The notes under the pieces: generated by a model
The model's input: the letters and a program-made list of their open reading frames with translations, nothing else
What the model was told of the DNA's origin: nothing
The model's database searches: none
Translations under genes and position numbers: made by a program
Shown: one piece after another, positions 1 through 9,900 of the stretch
Layout: every line of letters begins with the position of its first letter
How positions within the stretch are numbered: the stretch's first letter is position 1
Source: Geoanaerobacter pelophilus
GTDB taxonomy: Bacteria; Desulfobacterota; Desulfuromonadia; Geobacterales; DSM-12255
Direction: 5' to 3'
Length of the DNA: 64,000 nt
Assembly: GCF_018476885.1 (NCBI RefSeq)
Contig: NZ_JAHCVJ010000005.1
Coordinates: 248,001 to 312,000 of the forward strand

Positions 1-2
1 AG

Positions 3-3000
3 GCCCACACCCAACTTATCCTGCACAATAGAAGGCTTTACCGAAACATTGCCTCTGAAAGCAAAGTTGTGGAAGAGCAGACATCCGACCAGATCGGTCT
101 CAATGAAAAAGCGATCCTGGATGCGATGGCGAAATACCGCAAGACCGACCTGGTTCCCTCTGAGATGGAGCTCCTGGAAAGGTTCGACAAGATATGGCCA
201 GAGTATAAGTCTGTTACTGCCAGGGTACTGAAGATCACCTCTGCCGGCCAGCACCGGGATGCGTATATCCTTGCCGAAAGTGAAGCCCGCCCTCTTTTTT
301 ACAAGCTGAGCGATGTGCTTGGAGAACTTGTCCGTTTTAACCTGGCTGAGGGTAAACAGCAGAACGATAAGGCAAACGCCCTGTTCCACTCCCTTCAGTA
401 CTGGCTAGTTTTCTTGATTTTTGTCTCCATTGCCGTTGGCTCGGCAATGGCTTTTTTCATTACCAGAAGCGTAGTGTCACCGCTACGGCAGGTCCTTGAC
501 GCTGTTGCTGCTATCTCTGAAGGGGGCGAAGAGAAGGTCAGACTTTCTGAGGCAATTGCAGCGGGAGATCTTAGTCAGGACGTTCTGGTTGCTGAGCCGA
601 TACGGATCGATGTCGATTCCTTACCGCGAGACGAAGCAGGGATGCTGCTCAAGGCAGTGGCGGCCATGAGCACTGTGCAGGCAACAGTCGATGCCTCATT
701 CGCCCGGATGACCGAATCGCTGCGCAGGAGCCGCAAGGAGGAGTTAAGCCGGGACTGGCTGAAGACCGGCACCAATGAACTCAACGCCATGCTGCGCGGC
801 GATCGCCAGGTTGACGAGATGATCGACAAGAGTCTCTCGTTCCTGTGCGAATACCTTGGTGCCGGGGTTGGCGCCTTTTATTTTTACAACGACAAGTCCC
901 GCGATCTTGAGATTGTCGCAACTTACGCTATGACTCGCAGGAAGAGTCTGAACGAGCGCATTGCTCTGGGAGAAGGGCTGGCGGGTGAGGCTGCACGGGA
1001 AAGGAAGGTCATCTGCCTGACCAACGTGCCGCCCGATTATCTGCCTATCAATTCGGCCATTGGTGAAGCCAAGCCTCTCAACATCGCGGCTGTTCCTCTG
1101 CTTCATGACGAGCGTCTGGTGGGTGTTCTGGAGATAGGCTCTTTCAAGGAATTCAGCGACAGGGAGCTTGAGTTCCTCCAGCAGGCCCGGGAAGGGCTTG
1201 CCATCGGGATCAGCGTCAATCTTTCCCGAAAGCTTGTTGATGAACTGCTCGAACAGACCCAGGCTCAGACCGAGGAGCTGCGGGTACAGCAGGAGGAGTT
1301 GCAGCAGACCAATGAAGAGCTGGAAGAGCGGGCGCAGATGCTGGAGCAGCAGCGAGAGCAGATCCGTTCCAAGAACCGGGAGGTTGAAGAGGCGAGCCGG
1401 TCGCTGAAACTCAAGGCCGAAGAGTTGGAGCGGATTAGCACCTACAAGTCCGAGTTCCTGGCCAACATGTCCCATGAATTGCGAACGCCGCTCAACAGTC
1501 TGATGATCCTTTCCAGCCTGCTCAGGGACAACCGCGAAGGGAACCTTAGCGAAAAACAGGTTGAGTATGCCGCCACCATCAACAGCTCAGGCAACGACCT
1601 GCTCAACCTCATCAATGATATTCTTGATCTTTCGAAGATAGAGTCCGGCAGGCTGGAGTTTCATTATGAAGGGCTTCCGCTCTCCGGGCTTTGCGACAAT
1701 CTCAGGACGATGTTCTCGCCGGTCGCCGAACAGCGCGGGCTGGAGTTTGCCGTCATTGTTGATGAGGGGATGCCGGAAGAGATAACAACCGATGGCCAGC
1801 GGATCCAGCAGATCCTGAAAAACCTGATTTCGAACGCCTGCAAGTTTACCCAGCAAGGAGGGGTTACGGTCAGGGCGTATCTCCCGTCCTCAGCGGAAAA
1901 CCCGCTTGCGATCGCTGCCATTGCCTTTGAAGTTGCCGACACCGGGATCGGCATTCCGGTTGACAAGCATGATCTGGTATTCCAGGCCTTCCAGCAGGCT
2001 GACGGTACCACCAGTCGCAAGTTCGGCGGCACCGGACTCGGGCTCTCCATTTCGCGGCAGCTCGCCCGTGGTCTTCACGGCGACATTCGCCTTTCGAGCG
2101 AGGAAGGGAAAGGGAGCGTCTTCACCCTGTTTCTGCCGCTTGATGCCTCTGCCCCCAAAACTGAACCACGAACTGTCCCCCAGTCCGGCGCACCAGGAAC
2201 CGCTCCACGGGCGGAAATCCCACGGCAAGAGCCGAAGAACGGCCAGGATTCAACGCTCCCCCCTGCGGTGCTCCCGGATGATCGCGAACAGCTTAAGCCC
2301 GGTGAGCGGTGCATCCTGATCATTGAAGACGATCTCTCCTTTGCCGGCATCCTGATGGAGATGGTACGCAAGCGTGGCTTTTCCGCCATTGTTGCCGGAG
2401 ACGGCGAGAGCGGCATCAAGCTTGCCGATCTCTATCTGCCGAGCGCGATCATCCTGGATGTCATGCTGCCGCATATCGACGGTTGGGGAGTCATGAGGAG
2501 TCTCAAGGACAGTCTGAGGACACGGCACATCCCGGTACATTTCCTCACCTGCCTGGAAGATCGGCAGAAGGCCATGAACATGGGGGCCATCGGTTTTGTC
2601 ACGAAACCGGTAAGCAGCCAGCAACTTGACGAGGTCTTCAGCAATATCGAGGAGTCTATTGCCAAGAGTGTCAAGAAGCTGCTGATTGTTGAGGATAACA
2701 AAGACGAGGCCAAGAGCATGGAGGCCTTGCTGGGAGAGCGCGATGTGGCCATTACTGTCGCGGCAACCGGCAATGAAGCCATCAAACTGCTGGCTGGAGA
2801 AAGCTTTGACTGCATCGTGCTGGATCTTGGCTTGGCCGACATGTCAGGGTTTGAGGTGCTGGAAAAGATCCAGTCCCTTGATGAAAACCGCCGGATACCG
2901 GTCATCATCCATTCCGGGCAAGACCTTTCGCATGACGCTGAAATGCGGCTGCGCCATTATGCGGAGAGCATCATAATCAAGGGCGCCAAAAGTCCGGAGC

Positions 3001-3479
3001 GGCTGTTGAACGAGGTTACGCTCTTTTTGCACCTGGTGGAAAGCGGCATCGATCCGGAAAAGAAGCGCATGATTCGCGCTGCCCTTGACAATGAGGCGAT
3101 GCTGGAAGGGAAGAAGGTGCTGATCGTCGATGACGACATGCGCAATATCTTCTCGCTGTCCAGTGTGCTGATGGATAAAAACATGAACGTCGTGGAGGCG
3201 GAAAACGGCAAGGAGGCCCTGGTGCGTCTCAATGAGCACCCGGATATCGACATTGTGTTGATGGATGTAATGATGCCGGAGATGGATGGTTTTGCCGCAA
3301 CCCGCGCCATAAGAAAGGACCCGAGATTCACCAGGCTGCCGATTATTGCACTTACGGCAAAGGCAATGAAGGGGGATCAGGAAGAGTGTCTGAAGGCCGG
3401 GGCCAGCGACTACATCCCCAAGCCGGTTGATATCGACAAGCTGTTCTCGCTATTGCGCGTCTGGCTTTACGGCAACTGA
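3..3479 (+). CDS. Hybrid sensor histidine kinase, 5'-truncated by the window edge
   Basis: The frame is open from base 3, so the gene starts outside the window; the GTG at 69 is internal. Visible domains in order: part of a four-helix-bundle MCP-type sensor, one membrane helix (about 400-470), HAMP, GAF, a Gln/Glu-rich coiled coil (about 1250-1430), HisKA with the phospho-accepting His in SHELRTPLN (codon 1473-1475), HATPase_c with a GTGLGLSI box, then three receiver domains. The receiver phospho-Asp codons are 2457-2459, 2823-2825 and 3264-3266. The family relays phosphate from His to Asp in response to membrane or cytosolic cues. CheR and CheB follow 56 nt downstream, which suggests a joint pathway. 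The signal sensed is unknown. Confidence 0.95.
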   Translation, partial: AHTQLILHNRRLYRNIASESKVVEEQTSDQIGLNEKAILDAMAKYRKTDLVPSEMELLERFDKIWPEYKSVTARVLKITSAGQHRDAYILAESEARPLFYKLSDVLGELVRFNLAEGKQQNDKANALFHSLQYWLVFLIFVSIAVGSAMAFFITRSVVSPLRQVLDAVAAISEGGEEKVRLSEAIAAGDLSQDVLVAEPIRIDVDSLPRDEAGMLLKAVAAMSTVQATVDASFARMTESLRRSRKEELSRDWLKTGTNELNAMLRGDRQVDEMIDKSLSFLCEYLGAGVGAFYFYNDKSRDLEIVATYAMTRRKSLNERIALGEGLAGEAARERKVICLTNVPPDYLPINSAIGEAKPLNIAAVPLLHDERLVGVLEIGSFKEFSDRELEFLQQAREGLAIGISVNLSRKLVDELLEQTQAQTEELRVQQEELQQTNEELEERAQMLEQQREQIRSKNREVEEASRSLKLKAEELERISTYKSEFLANMSHELRTPLNSLMILSSLLRDNREGNLSEKQVEYAATINSSGNDLLNLINDILDLSKIESGRLEFHYEGLPLSGLCDNLRTMFSPVAEQRGLEFAVIVDEGMPEEITTDGQRIQQILKNLISNACKFTQQGGVTVRAYLPSSAENPLAIAAIAFEVADTGIGIPVDKHDLVFQAFQQADGTTSRKFGGTGLGLSISRQLARGLHGDIRLSSEEGKGSVFTLFLPLDASAPKTEPRTVPQSGAPGTAPRAEIPRQEPKNGQDSTLPPAVLPDDREQLKPGERCILIIEDDLSFAGILMEMVRKRGFSAIVAGDGESGIKLADLYLPSAIILDVMLPHIDGWGVMRSLKDSLRTRHIPVHFLTCLEDRQKAMNMGAIGFVTKPVSSQQLDEVFSNIEESIAKSVKKLLIVEDNKDEAKSMEALLGERDVAITVAATGNEAIKLLAGESFDCIVLDLGLADMSGFEVLEKIQSLDENRRIPVIIHSGQDLSHDAEMRLRHYAESIIIKGAKSPERLLNEVTLFLHLVESGIDPEKKRMIRAALDNEAMLEGKKVLIVDDDMRNIFSLSSVLMDKNMNVVEAENGKEALVRLNEHPDIDIVLMDVMMPEMDGFAATRAIRKDPRFTRLPIIALTAKAMKGDQEECLKAGASDYIPKPVDIDKLFSLLRVWLYGN

Positions 3480-3535
3480 CATGCGGCTTTAAGGCCACCC
3501 TGCTGGCATACGCATTTCTTTTCACGAAGGCAATC

Positions 3536-4369
3536 ATGAATACTGAAGAGCTGTTCGACATAGAGATGCGCCTTCTCCTGCATGGGGTCAACCAGGTATA
3601 TGGCTACGACTTTACCGATTATTCCGAGGCGTCGATAAAGCGGAGGATTAGCCAATGGCTAGCCTCGTCAAAATTCTCGAACCTTTCCGATGCGCAATCG
3701 GTGGTGCTGCGGGACCGGCAGGTCTTTGAATCGCTGCTCCGGGGGATAACGGTCAATGTCTCGGAGATGTTTCGTGACCCGGCATTCTTCAAGGCGCTTC
3801 GGGAGCAGGTGGTCCCCCACCTGAAGACCTATCCTTTTGTGAAGATCTGGCATGCGGGATGCGCCTCAGGAGAGGAGGCCTATTCGCTTGCCATACTGCT
3901 TGAGGAAGAGGGGTTGAAAGGGCGTTTCAGGATGTACGCCACCGATATCAACAACGAGGTGCTGCAGAGTGCCCAGGAGGGAATTTACGCCCTGAAGGAT
4001 ATGCAGCGCTATACGAAAAACTACCAGTCTGCCGGGGGGAAAGGGTCATTTTCCGACTACTATACGGCGCGCTACGATCATGCTTTGATGCTACCCTCGC
4101 TTCGGGAGCAGATAGTGTTCGCGTCACACAATCTCGCCGTTGATGCGGATTTCGGAGAGATGCATCTGATCCTTTGCCGTAATGTGCTGATCTATTTCAA
4201 GCCGACCTTGAAAGAGCGCGTGCTGCGGCTCTTTGACACCTGTCTGCTCTCCGGAGGGTTTCTCTGTCTCGGTCTGAAAGAGACCCTCGACGGGCGGCGG
4301 ATAGCGGCTGGGTACTCCGAAATTGCGCCGCGGATGAGGATTTACCGGAAGAGCTATGCCAAGGAATAG
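3536..4369 (+). CDS. cheR: CheR-type protein-glutamate methyltransferase
   Basis: This 277-residue protein has the full CheR layout: an N-terminal helical domain with basic residues (SIKRRIS), then a Rossmann SAM-binding domain with HAGCASGEE and later LCRNVLIYF, both family hallmarks. CheR enzymes transfer methyl groups from S-adenosylmethionine to receptor glutamates in the cytoplasm. The natural substrate here is unclear. The nearest candidate is the MCP-like sensor and coiled coil of the hybrid kinase upstream rather than a classical chemoreceptor; that is inference. The 3' end overlaps cheB by 14 nt, so the two are translationally coupled. Confidence 0.95.
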   Translation: MNTEELFDIEMRLLLHGVNQVYGYDFTDYSEASIKRRISQWLASSKFSNLSDAQSVVLRDRQVFESLLRGITVNVSEMFRDPAFFKALREQVVPHLKTYPFVKIWHAGCASGEEAYSLAILLEEEGLKGRFRMYATDINNEVLQSAQEGIYALKDMQRYTKNYQSAGGKGSFSDYYTARYDHALMLPSLREQIVFASHNLAVDADFGEMHLILCRNVLIYFKPTLKERVLRLFDTCLLSGGFLCLGLKETLDGRRIAAGYSEIAPRMRIYRKSYAKE

Positions 4370-4934
4370 GAGATTCGAGGCCATTGTTGCCGGCGTCTCC
4401 TCAGGCGGCGTGGAGGCGTTGAAGGTCCTGTTACGCGGCCTGCCCCGGCAGTTCCCTCTTCCGGTCCTGATTGTCGCCCACATCTCTCCGGAGGCAGACA
4501 ACGGTCTTGCCCTGCTGCTTGACGACCTGAGCGCTATCCGGGTGAAGGAAGCGGATGAACTGGAGGCGGTGGAGGCCGGAACCGTTTATATCGCGCCGCC
4601 CAACTATCATCTCCAGGTGGAGCGCGACGCAACCTTGTCTTTGTCTGTCGATGCTCCGGTCCGGTTTGCCCGCCCCTCGGTGGATGTCCTGTTCGATTCG
4701 GCGGCAAGCGCTTTCGGTCCGGCCCTGATCGGTGTTGTTATGACCGGGGCGGGCGCGGACGGAAGCGCTGGTCTCAAACGGATCAAGGAGTCCGGTGGCG
4801 TGGCTGTGGTGCAGGACCCTGATGATGCGGAGGTTGATTCGATGCCACGGAGCGCCATCGACGCAGTAACCCCGGACTATGTAGTGCCGCTGGCGCAACT
4901 TGCTCCGCTGTTGCTGAAGCTGGCAGAGGTTTGA
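4356..4934 (+). CDS. cheB: CheB-type methylesterase, catalytic domain only
   Basis: This 192-residue protein is a CheB catalytic domain without the usual N-terminal receiver. The Ser-His-Asp triad is visible: Ser15 in GVSSGG, His42 in VAHIS, and the Asp of GAGADGSAG near residue 134. The family hydrolyses receptor glutamyl methyl esters or deamidates glutamines. With no receiver, activity is not switched by phosphorylation within the same chain. ATG 4356 lies inside the 3' end of cheR and is preceded by GGAAG. The CheR-CheB pair beside hybrid kinases suggests an adaptation module for a kinase pathway rather than flagellar taxis. Confidence 0.93.
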   Translation: MPRNRRFEAIVAGVSSGGVEALKVLLRGLPRQFPLPVLIVAHISPEADNGLALLLDDLSAIRVKEADELEAVEAGTVYIAPPNYHLQVERDATLSLSVDAPVRFARPSVDVLFDSAASAFGPALIGVVMTGAGADGSAGLKRIKESGGVAVVQDPDDAEVDSMPRSAIDAVTPDYVVPLAQLAPLLLKLAEV

Positions 4935-4974
4935 TCCTATTAGTGCAGTATTGACAGTGGAAGGATGAATAGCG

Positions 4975-6165
4975 ATGGCAGAACAATTAATCCAGGGAAA
5001 GCCCCTGGTCCTCATCGTCGATGACCGGCCGGAAAACCTTGCAGCGCTTGATGGCCTCCTTGGAGATCTAGGCATTGAGACTGTCCGCGCCTTCTCCGGT
5101 AACGAAGCACTGCGCCTGACGCTCAAGCAAGATTTCTCGCTGGTGCTCCTTGATGTGCAGATGCCGGAGATGGACGGATTCGAGACAGCCGAGCTGATGC
5201 GCTCAAACCCGAAAACCCGTCACCTGCCGATCATCTTCGTAACTGCAGGCTTGAAGGAACTGCAGTACCAGTTTAAGGGGTATGATGCCGGTGCGGTGGA
5301 TTACCTTGCCAAGCCTATCGAGCCGGCCATATTGCGAAGCAAGGTCAAGGTGTTCCGGGATCTCTACCAGCAGCGTATGGAACTGGAACTCCATCGCCAA
5401 CATCTGCAGGAGCTGGTGGACCAGAGAACCGCACAGTTGCGCAAGGCGGCCCAGGAGTTGGAGCAGCGGGTCATCGAGCGGACCGACGAACTGCAGCAGG
5501 TAAACCGTCAGCTGGAGACCTTTGCCTATTCGGTTTCTCATGACCTCAGAGCGCCACTGCGGCATATCGATGCCTTCAGTCAGATACTAATGGACGATTA
5601 TGCCGATCGTCTCGATGAAGAGGCCAGAGGAGTGCTCCAGCGGATAGTTGCCGGGTGCAACAGCATGGGACGGCTGATAGACGCCATCCTTACCCTCTCG
5701 CGAACTGCCCGGCAGCCTCTGAACAAGATTTCGGTAAACATGGAACGGCTGGCCAGGGAGACATTTACCCAGTTGAAAGAGCTGTATGAAGAGAAAGATA
5801 TCGAGTTGAGCATTAGTGATTACCCGGAGTGCCAGGCCGACCCGATCCTGATTCGCCAGGTACTAGAGAATCTGATCGGCAATGCCATGAAATACAGCAG
5901 CAAGGCGGAGGCTCCACGAATCGAGCTGGGATCATCCCGGAACAACGGTGGAACCATCTATTATGTCAGGGATAACGGCGTAGGTTTTGACATGAAGTAT
6001 TCTGAAAAGTTGTTCGCGGTCTTCCAGCGGCTCCATGACCCGAAGGAGTTTGAAGGGACCGGTGTCGGCCTTGCCATTGCCCAGAATATCATCCAGCGGC
6101 ATGGTGGCAAGATCTGGGCTGAGGCTGAACCTGGCAAGGGGGCAACATTTTACTTTTTACTGTGA
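4975..6165 (+). CDS. Response regulator-histidine kinase (REC-HisKA-HATPase)
   Basis: This 396-residue soluble protein begins with a receiver (VLIVDDRPENL, phospho-Asp60 in LLDVQMPEMDGF, Lys in YLAKPIEP). A coiled coil follows at about residues 125-180, then a HisKA domain with His189 in SVSHDLRAPLRH and a HATPase_c domain ending in GTGVGLAIAQ. The HisKA type is the one found in phytochrome-like kinases. A kinase whose input is a receiver is normally gated by phosphate from another kinase, here plausibly the hybrid kinase upstream. It starts 40 nt after cheB behind GGAAGG and is probably in the same operon. Confidence 0.93.
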   Translation: MAEQLIQGKPLVLIVDDRPENLAALDGLLGDLGIETVRAFSGNEALRLTLKQDFSLVLLDVQMPEMDGFETAELMRSNPKTRHLPIIFVTAGLKELQYQFKGYDAGAVDYLAKPIEPAILRSKVKVFRDLYQQRMELELHRQHLQELVDQRTAQLRKAAQELEQRVIERTDELQQVNRQLETFAYSVSHDLRAPLRHIDAFSQILMDDYADRLDEEARGVLQRIVAGCNSMGRLIDAILTLSRTARQPLNKISVNMERLARETFTQLKELYEEKDIELSISDYPECQADPILIRQVLENLIGNAMKYSSKAEAPRIELGSSRNNGGTIYYVRDNGVGFDMKYSEKLFAVFQRLHDPKEFEGTGVGLAIAQNIIQRHGGKIWAEAEPGKGATFYFLL

Positions 6166-6231
6166 TTACCTCATGCCACGGTAAATTTGAAGGTATCCTG
6201 CCTGCATAACTCCGGGAACTCCCCATAGAGA

Positions 6232-6260
6232 TTGTCAGCATGTGTCAATCATGCTAAGGT
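6232..6260 (+). promoter_or_regulatory. Candidate sigma-70 promoter with an inverted repeat in the spacer
   Basis: TTGTCA (6232-6237) and TAAGGT (6255-6260) are separated by 17 nt. The spacer carries the inverted repeat AGCATG/CATGCT (6237-6242 and 6250-6255), a possible operator. It lies 50 nt upstream of the CHASE4-PAS gene. The -10 is weak, so this is a candidate only. Confidence 0.4.
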
Positions 6261-6310
6261 TCCGTTGCTGAATTCAGCCTTTCCGGTAAATTCTGGGGAA
6301 TCAACCTGCA

Positions 6311-7567
6311 ATGGAACAGAAGAAAAAGGCCATAATAACGTTTTCCGCAACGCTGCTGGTTATTCTGTTGTTGCTCCTGATCAGTGTCAAGTATCTGGTG
6401 CTTAACAGCTATCTTGCCTTGGAGGATGAGGATGCGAAAGAGCATTTGCAGCGGGTTGATTACGCATTTGAGAGCGAGCTCGATTCTTTGGAGGCCATTG
6501 CCGGCGACTATGCTGCCTGGGATGATACCTACCGATTCGTCCAGACAGCAGAACCCCGATATGTAGCCTCAAACCTGACCGATGATTCCCTGGCCAAACT
6601 ACGCGTAGATCTCATCGTTTTTGTTCGCAACGACGGGCAGGCAATCTTTTCCAAGTTTCTGAAAAGCGGGGCAGCTTCTGCCGATATCGCCACTCAATGG
6701 TTGCTGAAGCATCTTGAGCCGTCATCTCCCCTTCTACAGTGCAAATCGCCCCAGAACAAGGTGCGAGGCGTTATTGTCATTGCCGGCGTCCCTTATCTGG
6801 TAATTGCCAAACCGGTGCTGACCAGCGAAGTACAAGGGCCGGTCATTGGCTCATTGATAATGGGAAGGAAGATCGATACCGGCGAATTATCGCGAATGCA
6901 GAAGATGACGCGGTTGCCTCTTGATGTTTCAATCATAGAACCGAATTCTCCCCTCCCTGTTGCCTCGCGAAGCGCTAAGCCCCTGTCCTTGGAGAATCGA
7001 TTTCTGGTGAGAAAAGTCAATTATGAGACCCTGAACGGTCTTGCACTGATTGGTGATATTTACCGGAAGCCGGCGCTGCTGATCAAAGTAAAGATAGAAC
7101 GGGACATCTACCGCTCCGGGGTAAAGACCTCCCGCTATTTCATGGCCTGGGCGGTGATCATTTCCCTTATCAGCATCATTGTCCTGGATTCGGTGTTGGG
7201 CCGATTTGTCTCGGAAAAGCGCAACATCGAGGCGGAACGGCTCAATTTTGCCGCAATACAAGGGATGGCATGCGGAGTGGTATTGCTTGAATCGGAATCG
7301 TACCGGATTGTGCAGGTGAACCCGGCTTTTGCCTTTTCGCTGGGCTATTCACCCGAAAGATTATGTGGTGTTCTGTTACGCGAACTTTTTGCCGACAGCA
7401 GTGATTTTGCCGGATTCTTAGAATCACTGCGAAACGGCGCCAAGGCAGTACTTCCCGAACTCCGACTCCTGAAAAATGACAGAACAGTTGTCGCCTTGGA
7501 TGCGGAGGCAACCCAGGCAGTGCTCGATGGTATTGAGTATGTCTGCCTGCTGCTCAAGGTCAAATAG
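6311..7567 (+). CDS. CHASE4-PAS membrane sensor protein without a visible output domain
   Basis: This 418-residue protein has an N-terminal membrane helix (about residues 10-30), an extracytoplasmic CHASE4-like domain (YAAWDDTYRF and surrounding sequence), a second membrane helix near residues 275-297, and one PAS domain to the C-terminus (IQGMACGVVLLE through VNPAFAFSLGYSPERL). CHASE4-PAS regions usually feed a GGDEF, EAL or kinase domain, but here translation stops just after PAS. The next 89 nt and the pcrA frame show no output domain. It could act by contacting a neighbouring kinase, or be a truncated relic. A promoter candidate precedes it, so it may be its own unit. Confidence 0.85.
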   Translation: MEQKKKAIITFSATLLVILLLLLISVKYLVLNSYLALEDEDAKEHLQRVDYAFESELDSLEAIAGDYAAWDDTYRFVQTAEPRYVASNLTDDSLAKLRVDLIVFVRNDGQAIFSKFLKSGAASADIATQWLLKHLEPSSPLLQCKSPQNKVRGVIVIAGVPYLVIAKPVLTSEVQGPVIGSLIMGRKIDTGELSRMQKMTRLPLDVSIIEPNSPLPVASRSAKPLSLENRFLVRKVNYETLNGLALIGDIYRKPALLIKVKIERDIYRSGVKTSRYFMAWAVIISLISIIVLDSVLGRFVSEKRNIEAERLNFAAIQGMACGVVLLESESYRIVQVNPAFAFSLGYSPERLCGVLLRELFADSSDFAGFLESLRNGAKAVLPELRLLKNDRTVVALDAEATQAVLDGIEYVCLLLKVK

Positions 7568-7656
7568 GCAAGAGAGTCGAATTCATATCCCGTTGCCTTT
7601 GCGGTTACCCCTGTAGTACAGTTATCTCCGATAATTCACTCAGAAAGTTCATCTCA

Positions 7657-9900
7657 ATGCCAATAAGCAAGCTCAACCCCCCCCAGAGGGAGGCGGTTCT
7701 CCATGGTGAAGGGCCGCTACTCATCCTTGCCGGAGCAGGTTCGGGAAAGACGCGGGTCATTGTGCACCGTATTGTCCATCTTGTCCGGGAGCTGGGAGTC
7801 CCCGCCTGGCAGATTCTGGCGGTAACCTTCACCAACAAGGCCGCTGGTGAGATGCGCGAGCGGGTTGAGAAGGCCTTGGGCGGAGGCGAACTACCGCTCA
7901 TTTCCACTTTTCACTCGCTTTGTGCCCGGATACTGCGTCAGGATGGCCACCTCTTGGGTTATGACCGGTCTTTTGCCATTTATGACGATGGCGACACGCA
8001 AAAACTGCTCAAGGAGATTCTGGCAGAACTGAATCTTGATGATAAGCGTTACCCGGCCCGGTCGCTGGCCTCGGCAATCGATGACTGCAAAAACAGCGGC
8101 CATATGCCGTCAGATGTGCCCAATGATTTTCAGCATGCCGTCATTGCCAAGGTTTATGCTGCTTATCAGGACCGGTTGAAGCGGTGCAATGCCCTTGATT
8201 TCGGCGATCTGGTGATGATGGCTGTCAAGCTGTTCGAGCAGGAGCCGGAGGTGCTTGAGCGTTATCGCAACCGGTGGCAATGGCTTATGGTTGACGAATA
8301 CCAGGACACCAACCCGATCCAGTACCGTCTGGTGCAGCTGCTTGCCGGAGAGAGGCGCAATCTCTGTGTGGTTGGCGATGACGACCAGTCGATCTACCGG
8401 TGGCGTGGCGCAGACATTAGGAACATCCTCGATTTTGAGAAGGACTTCCCAGGGGTCAAGGTAGTGAAGCTTGAGCAGAACTACCGTTCGACCCAGGCGA
8501 TCCTCACCGCGGCCGGCGCGGTCGTGGCAAAAAACCGCGGCCGGAAGGCAAAAAAGCTCTGGACAGAGAACCGGGAAGGGGAGCGTATCGTTTACCGGCG
8601 TCTTGAGGACGAGCGGGGCGAGGCGCGTTCCGTTTGCCGGGAGATTGACCGTCATCGACAAGGGGGAGGCTTGCTGTCCGATGTCGCGGTATTCTACAGG
8701 ACCAACGCCCAATCAAGGCCTGTGGAAGATGCGCTCGTTGCCGAAGGCATACCGTACCGCATGGTTGGCGGGATGCGTTTTTACGAGCGGATGGAGGTCA
8801 AGGATATCCTTGCCTATCTCAAGGTGCTGGTTAACCCTGCCGATGAGATGGCGCTGAAACGCATCGTCAATACCCCTCCCCGAGGGATCGGTCATGCCAC
8901 CCTTGACCGTATTGCAGACGTAGCTGCTCAGAAAGGGATCAGCTATTACGAGGCGCTCCGCGACTGTGCCGGGAGCGGGGTCCTCTCTGCCGGCCCCAGA
9001 GGGAAACTGGCCTCTTTTGTGGCCTTGATGGACGGCTTTGCATCATTGCTCGATGCCGTGTCTCTGGAGGATCTCACCAGCCGGATTATCCGGGAATCAG
9101 GGTACGAAGCAAAGCTGCGCGAGGAGAAGAGCGAGGAGGCTGCCGACCGCCTGGCCAACCTCCAGGAACTGCTTGCTGCCATGGCTGAATTTGAGCAGAC
9201 GGGTGATGAAAAAGGGGCGGCGCCTTTTCTTGAGCAGGTGGCGCTGATCTCTGACCTGGAGCGTGGCGAGAAGGGGCGGGACTCCGTGACGCTCATGACC
9301 CTTCATGCCGCCAAGGGGTTGGAATTCCCGATAGTTTTCATGGTTGGCCTCGAAGAGCGCCTGTTCCCCCATGTTCGTGCCCTTGACGACAACGAGCAGA
9401 TGGAGGAAGAGCGCCGGCTCTGCTATGTCGGCATGACCAGGGCCATGCAGCGGCTGTTTCTTTCTAATGCACGGCGCAGGCGAGTTTTCGGCCAAGATCA
9501 GATGAACCCGCCGTCACGGTTTATTGCTGATATCCCGAGCGAACTCATCGATATTGAGGAAAGCCAGCCGACAACCTCTTCCTGGGGTTCGTCGAACTGG
9601 GCCAGACAGTCAGTTTCGGGATATGGGAGACGGGAGACAGAGCCTGATGCCTCTCAGCACAACCTGGGGAGAGTCCTTTCCGAGTCAGCAGGGGAAAGCG
9701 CTTTTCCTGAGGTGGAATTGGTGCCGGACGAGGAAGCGACAGGGGTTGTGCTCGGCATGAAAGTGCGTCACGGGAAGTTTGGCGTTGGCGTCATCCGCCG
9801 GGTTGAAGGGAGCGGAGACGAGCAGAAGGTGATTGTCTGGTTCAATTCGGTGGGGCCGAAAAAGCTGCTGGTAAGGTTTGCCGGGCTGGAGAGGGTTTAA
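7657..9900 (+). CDS. pcrA: UvrD/PcrA-family ATP-dependent 3'-5' DNA helicase
   Basis: At 747 residues this matches PcrA length. Superfamily 1 motifs are clear: Q motif LNPPQREAV, Walker A AGAGSGKT, DEYQDTN (motif II), GDDDQSIYRWRGA (motif III), TLHAAKGLEFP (motif V) and VGMTRA (motif VI). The last 50 residues form the Tudor-like tail typical of PcrA (KVRHGKFGVGVI), which contacts RNA polymerase in studied homologues. It unwinds DNA in excision repair and replication-fork restart. Its stop codon overlaps the end of the convergent PilZ gene by 4 nt. No strong Shine-Dalgarno precedes ATG 7657. Confidence 0.97.
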   Translation: MPISKLNPPQREAVLHGEGPLLILAGAGSGKTRVIVHRIVHLVRELGVPAWQILAVTFTNKAAGEMRERVEKALGGGELPLISTFHSLCARILRQDGHLLGYDRSFAIYDDGDTQKLLKEILAELNLDDKRYPARSLASAIDDCKNSGHMPSDVPNDFQHAVIAKVYAAYQDRLKRCNALDFGDLVMMAVKLFEQEPEVLERYRNRWQWLMVDEYQDTNPIQYRLVQLLAGERRNLCVVGDDDQSIYRWRGADIRNILDFEKDFPGVKVVKLEQNYRSTQAILTAAGAVVAKNRGRKAKKLWTENREGERIVYRRLEDERGEARSVCREIDRHRQGGGLLSDVAVFYRTNAQSRPVEDALVAEGIPYRMVGGMRFYERMEVKDILAYLKVLVNPADEMALKRIVNTPPRGIGHATLDRIADVAAQKGISYYEALRDCAGSGVLSAGPRGKLASFVALMDGFASLLDAVSLEDLTSRIIRESGYEAKLREEKSEEAADRLANLQELLAAMAEFEQTGDEKGAAPFLEQVALISDLERGEKGRDSVTLMTLHAAKGLEFPIVFMVGLEERLFPHVRALDDNEQMEEERRLCYVGMTRAMQRLFLSNARRRRVFGQDQMNPPSRFIADIPSELIDIEESQPTTSSWGSSNWARQSVSGYGRRETEPDASQHNLGRVLSESAGESAFPEVELVPDEEATGVVLGMKVRHGKFGVGVIRRVEGSGDEQKVIVWFNSVGPKKLLVRFAGLERV

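Noticed and set aside
69-3479. GTG at 69 as the start of the hybrid kinase
   Set aside because: The frame is open to base 3 and encodes more of the four-helix sensor domain, so the gene is truncated by the window edge.
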